Shown one piece after another: positions 61,518 through 64,000 of a stretch of DNA of 64,000 bases. This stretch comes from Owenia fusiformis. Taxonomy: Eukaryota > Annelida > Polychaeta > Sabellida > Oweniidae. The DNA is taken from the NCBI GenBank assembly GCA_903813345.2, contig CAIIXF020000002.1, positions 9,794,650-9,858,649 of the forward strand. Direction: 5' to 3'. The notes beneath the pieces are model-generated. The model made no database searches. It was not told where the DNA came from and saw only the letters and a program-made list of their open reading frames with translations. How positions within the stretch are numbered: the first letter of the stretch is position 1; each line of letters starts with the position of its first letter. Both the position numbers and the translations under genes were made by a program.

Positions 61518-62644
61518 TGCAGTGAAACATTAAAGGATCGGGCAATATTATAGACCTTCTTTTCTGCCGCTAAATCAAAGTTTGTTAATGTCACCTATTA
61601 TTATAATCTCATCAAAAAATTTATTTGTGAATGACATCCTATCATTATTTCAGTTTTAATATATAAAGGACACAGTTCCTAAACCTTAAAACAATGGTAT
61701 TTTGCTGCATAATTTATTAGGATATGATTCTTCATAAACTAGCCCCCCCCCCCACCCAATCTACACAAATTCACAACAATCAAATCCTGTTTCTATAGAA
61801 CCATCATCACCAAGAATTATTTCAAATTACTGATGACATATACATTTATTCTGTCTGATAAATTGGTGGTTATTTGCTGCATTGTTGTAAAGTTATTAAT
61901 CATTTTCAATGTATCCCCTACTTTTGTCCTGCGGGAGGGGTGGTGGAGGAGGGGGAGGGGTTACAAATATTGAGGAGGGATAGAAAAGTCATAGAAAATG
62001 TTAACTGATACAAGAATCATACCTTCTGTTGAAATTGTGATAATACTGGCTATACAATTGAAGTTATCTACTGTTAAGTAGGCTTGATCATTCAGTTAAA
62101 TGCCACGCCCACTTTTGATTATTTAGAGGGGGTGGGTCATAGAAAATTTTTTAAAAAATATTTCTAATTGAGACTCAATCATCATTCTAATTTCAATGCA
62201 TGCAGGACATATATATGCACTTTTCTAAACCTTAAAACAATGCTATTTTTGCAGCATAACTGGCTAGCATAGGATTTTTTCGTTAACTAGCCCACCTAAA
62301 ATAGACACAAATTAGCAAATTTTGACAATCAAATTCTGTTTCCATAGCAACCATCATACCTATCGTCACCAATTTTTTACCAGTTATTAATGACATATAT
62401 GTGTATATATTCTGAAAAAATTGTGGTTATTCATAATGTTTTTGTAAAGTTATTAATTATTTTCTATGTACCCCCTACTTTTGTCATGCGGGGGGTATAA
62501 ATATTGATTTTTTCCTAAACGCTGTAAAATTTTGCTTAATTATTGCCAAATTGTGGTGAGAATTACAAATTAGGATGTAACTAACATGGTCTCCAAAATT
62601 CTACCTCCATACCGCAATTTAAGGGCTAGCCCATAACCTATATA

Positions 62645-64000
62645 CGATAGTAGTAGATTTTATTCCAGATTGTTGCACTAATTTGGCTGCTTGTTTTTAT
62701 TCACTTGGACACCTACTCCTAACCAGAGTAACAGAAATGCATGTTTCTCTGCTCTGTTGTTATAATTGGCTTGTTTTCACTTGGAAAAAGTTCTCGCGTT
62801 TCACCATCATTTAGTTTAATAACTAGCTTTTTATTGCCTTGTATTTTTCACTTTATATTCTGTATGTATACATAAGGGCAGTGGAGACTTCTTAAATTCC
62901 GCAGTTTTTCTTGCACTTCATAGATTAACATATTTGCAATAATTTTTTAAACAGTTCATGTTATTATATTTTGCCAGGGATTGCACTGAACCATTCTTCT
63001 ACCTGAGCAATTTTTCTCTTTGAGTGGAGTGTCTGTACATCCCTGTTATTTTATTCAATTGTATATATATTTCCTCATTTGTAAGGGGTTTCTGGATACG
63101 AATTAGGCATATTTTTCAAAAATTTAGGCCCAGACCTCCAAGGTTTAATTTTTCAAAAATTAGGCCTTAAACGCCCACCCATTTCAAGGCCTATTTTTGG
63201 CTTACCTGGGGAGAGGTTGGGGGTATTTTACTTGTGGAAACAGGTCTACTGGGACAATTAATTCACACCCAGTTATCATTGATGAATGACAAGAGATAAT
63301 GCAGTTATTTTATCATGAGATGTTGAAGGATGTTTTATCTAAAACTGTTGAATTCCTGTATTTAGGTGATGTTTGGTGAACTTTTGCCCACATCAAATAC
63401 AGTATATACTCAAAAATATCCAGACTGATCTTACACATTAATAAATGATTGCCCATCAAGACCTTGGCACACATTCCATATTATGCAGATCTGTTATATA
63501 TTTTCAGAAGTATAAGCTTTAACCCCCCCCCCCCCCCATTGAACATTATACTGAATGAGCTATGCATTTGTATGTTTTGAGGGAGTACAAAGAACTAAAT
63601 ATAGCATTTTTTAGGTTTGATGTGTTTGGCTTTCATGTGTGAATTACCATCACTTCACATTTAGCATTTAGATTGTAATAGGCTTTACATCTCATCATCA
63701 ACATCAGACTTAATTTTTTGTTTTTAATGCCCAAGGTTTGACAAATTAAGTATGTGAATTTGTAAAGAACAGCATGATCGTGAATTCTGCCAATTTGTAC
63801 ACGAAGGGATATACGAGCAATTATACACTTGATTTGCGTTTATTCACGTTGTGTCTTAATTGAAGATGGCGAAAAGTACTGCTGGTTGCTGGCTGTTTCA
63901 GTCAGGTCGTATTTATAGCTAGTATAGTTTTAAAGGTACATGTAGTGTTTATTTTCATATAGGAGTATATATACATAATGATGGAGGACAATCTGCCATT
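62645..64000. other. Window end, one possible first exon
   Basis: Mostly unremarkable AT-rich DNA with a C15 run at 63523-63537. At 63866 GAAGATGGCG starts a short + strand frame (MAKSTAGCWLFQS) reaching a possible donor CAG|GTCGTA near 63906. This could be a first exon but is weak. Confidence 0.3.

Larger units (their letters stand above)
58182..62640. mobile_element. 4.46 kb element with about 0.9-1.3 kb inverted arms
   Basis: The left end TAGGTGATGGGCTAGC is matched by the inverted right end GCTAGCCCATAACCTA. Landmarks in both arms, inverted, are GTGACAAAAGTAGGGG, AAAAGTGGGCGTGGCATTTA and GTCCTGCATGCATT. The left arm (58182 to about 59480) is internally duplicated (units near 58320 and 58880, period about 550 bp); the right arm (about 61740-62640) is shorter. 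The 2.2 kb between has hairpins and three unrecognised minus-strand frames. No transposase signature is visible. Confidence 0.85.

Overview
This is animal nuclear DNA: spliced genes with GT-AG introns, introns of hundreds of bases to several kilobases, an AT-rich background, and a large load of inverted-repeat DNA transposons and tandem repeats with very little coding sequence. The repeat types (short elements ending in GCCCGTAGCCAGG, TCCGTCCG tracts, pogo-like ends CAGTAAAACCTG, mariner-like ends CAGGGTGGTCC, a CCHC-tailed LINE) suggest a marine invertebrate, perhaps a hemichordate, echinoderm, lancelet or mollusc. The sequence alone does not settle which.

Layout. 1-9830: the 3' half of a + strand coiled-coil gene (seven exons, stop at 9674-9676), possibly SCLT1. 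It begins with a tandem array (about 151 bp) that repeats a splice acceptor plus part of an exon. A complete tartrate-resistant (purple) acid phosphatase gene lies antisense inside one of its introns (3417-5076). 10224-11396: a repeat with inverted ends and internal palindromes. 13400-19221: a complete UFM1 gene on the minus strand, with introns full of mobile elements, a start codon apparently split by an intron, and an unusual 16-residue C-terminal tail. 19200-20520: a CpG-containing promoter-like zone. 21018-22014: a mariner-like non-autonomous element. 25703-29692: a 4 kb element with about 0.8 kb inverted arms. 29745-32100: a minisatellite broken by a LINE, which is itself broken by a further insert containing a tRNA-like sequence. 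34891-37640: a 2.75 kb palindrome of tandem 120-bp units, with two other foldback elements in its loop. 37650-46480: nothing gene-like. 46486-48591: two phase-compatible exons that may start an unrecognised + strand gene. 51310-53603: a cluster of pogo-like repeats. 55074-55819: a near-perfect foldback with an 8-bp target duplication, of the same family as 17656-18909. 58182-62640: a 4.46 kb element with long inverted arms around a few unrecognised minus-strand reading frames.

The three confident genes show no shared pathway: UFM1 is a ubiquitin-like modifier, the phosphatase is a secreted metalloenzyme, and the coiled-coil protein is probably centrosomal or ciliary if the SCLT1 guess is right. 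Exon models rest on splice sites and frame continuity read by eye. No similarity search was possible.
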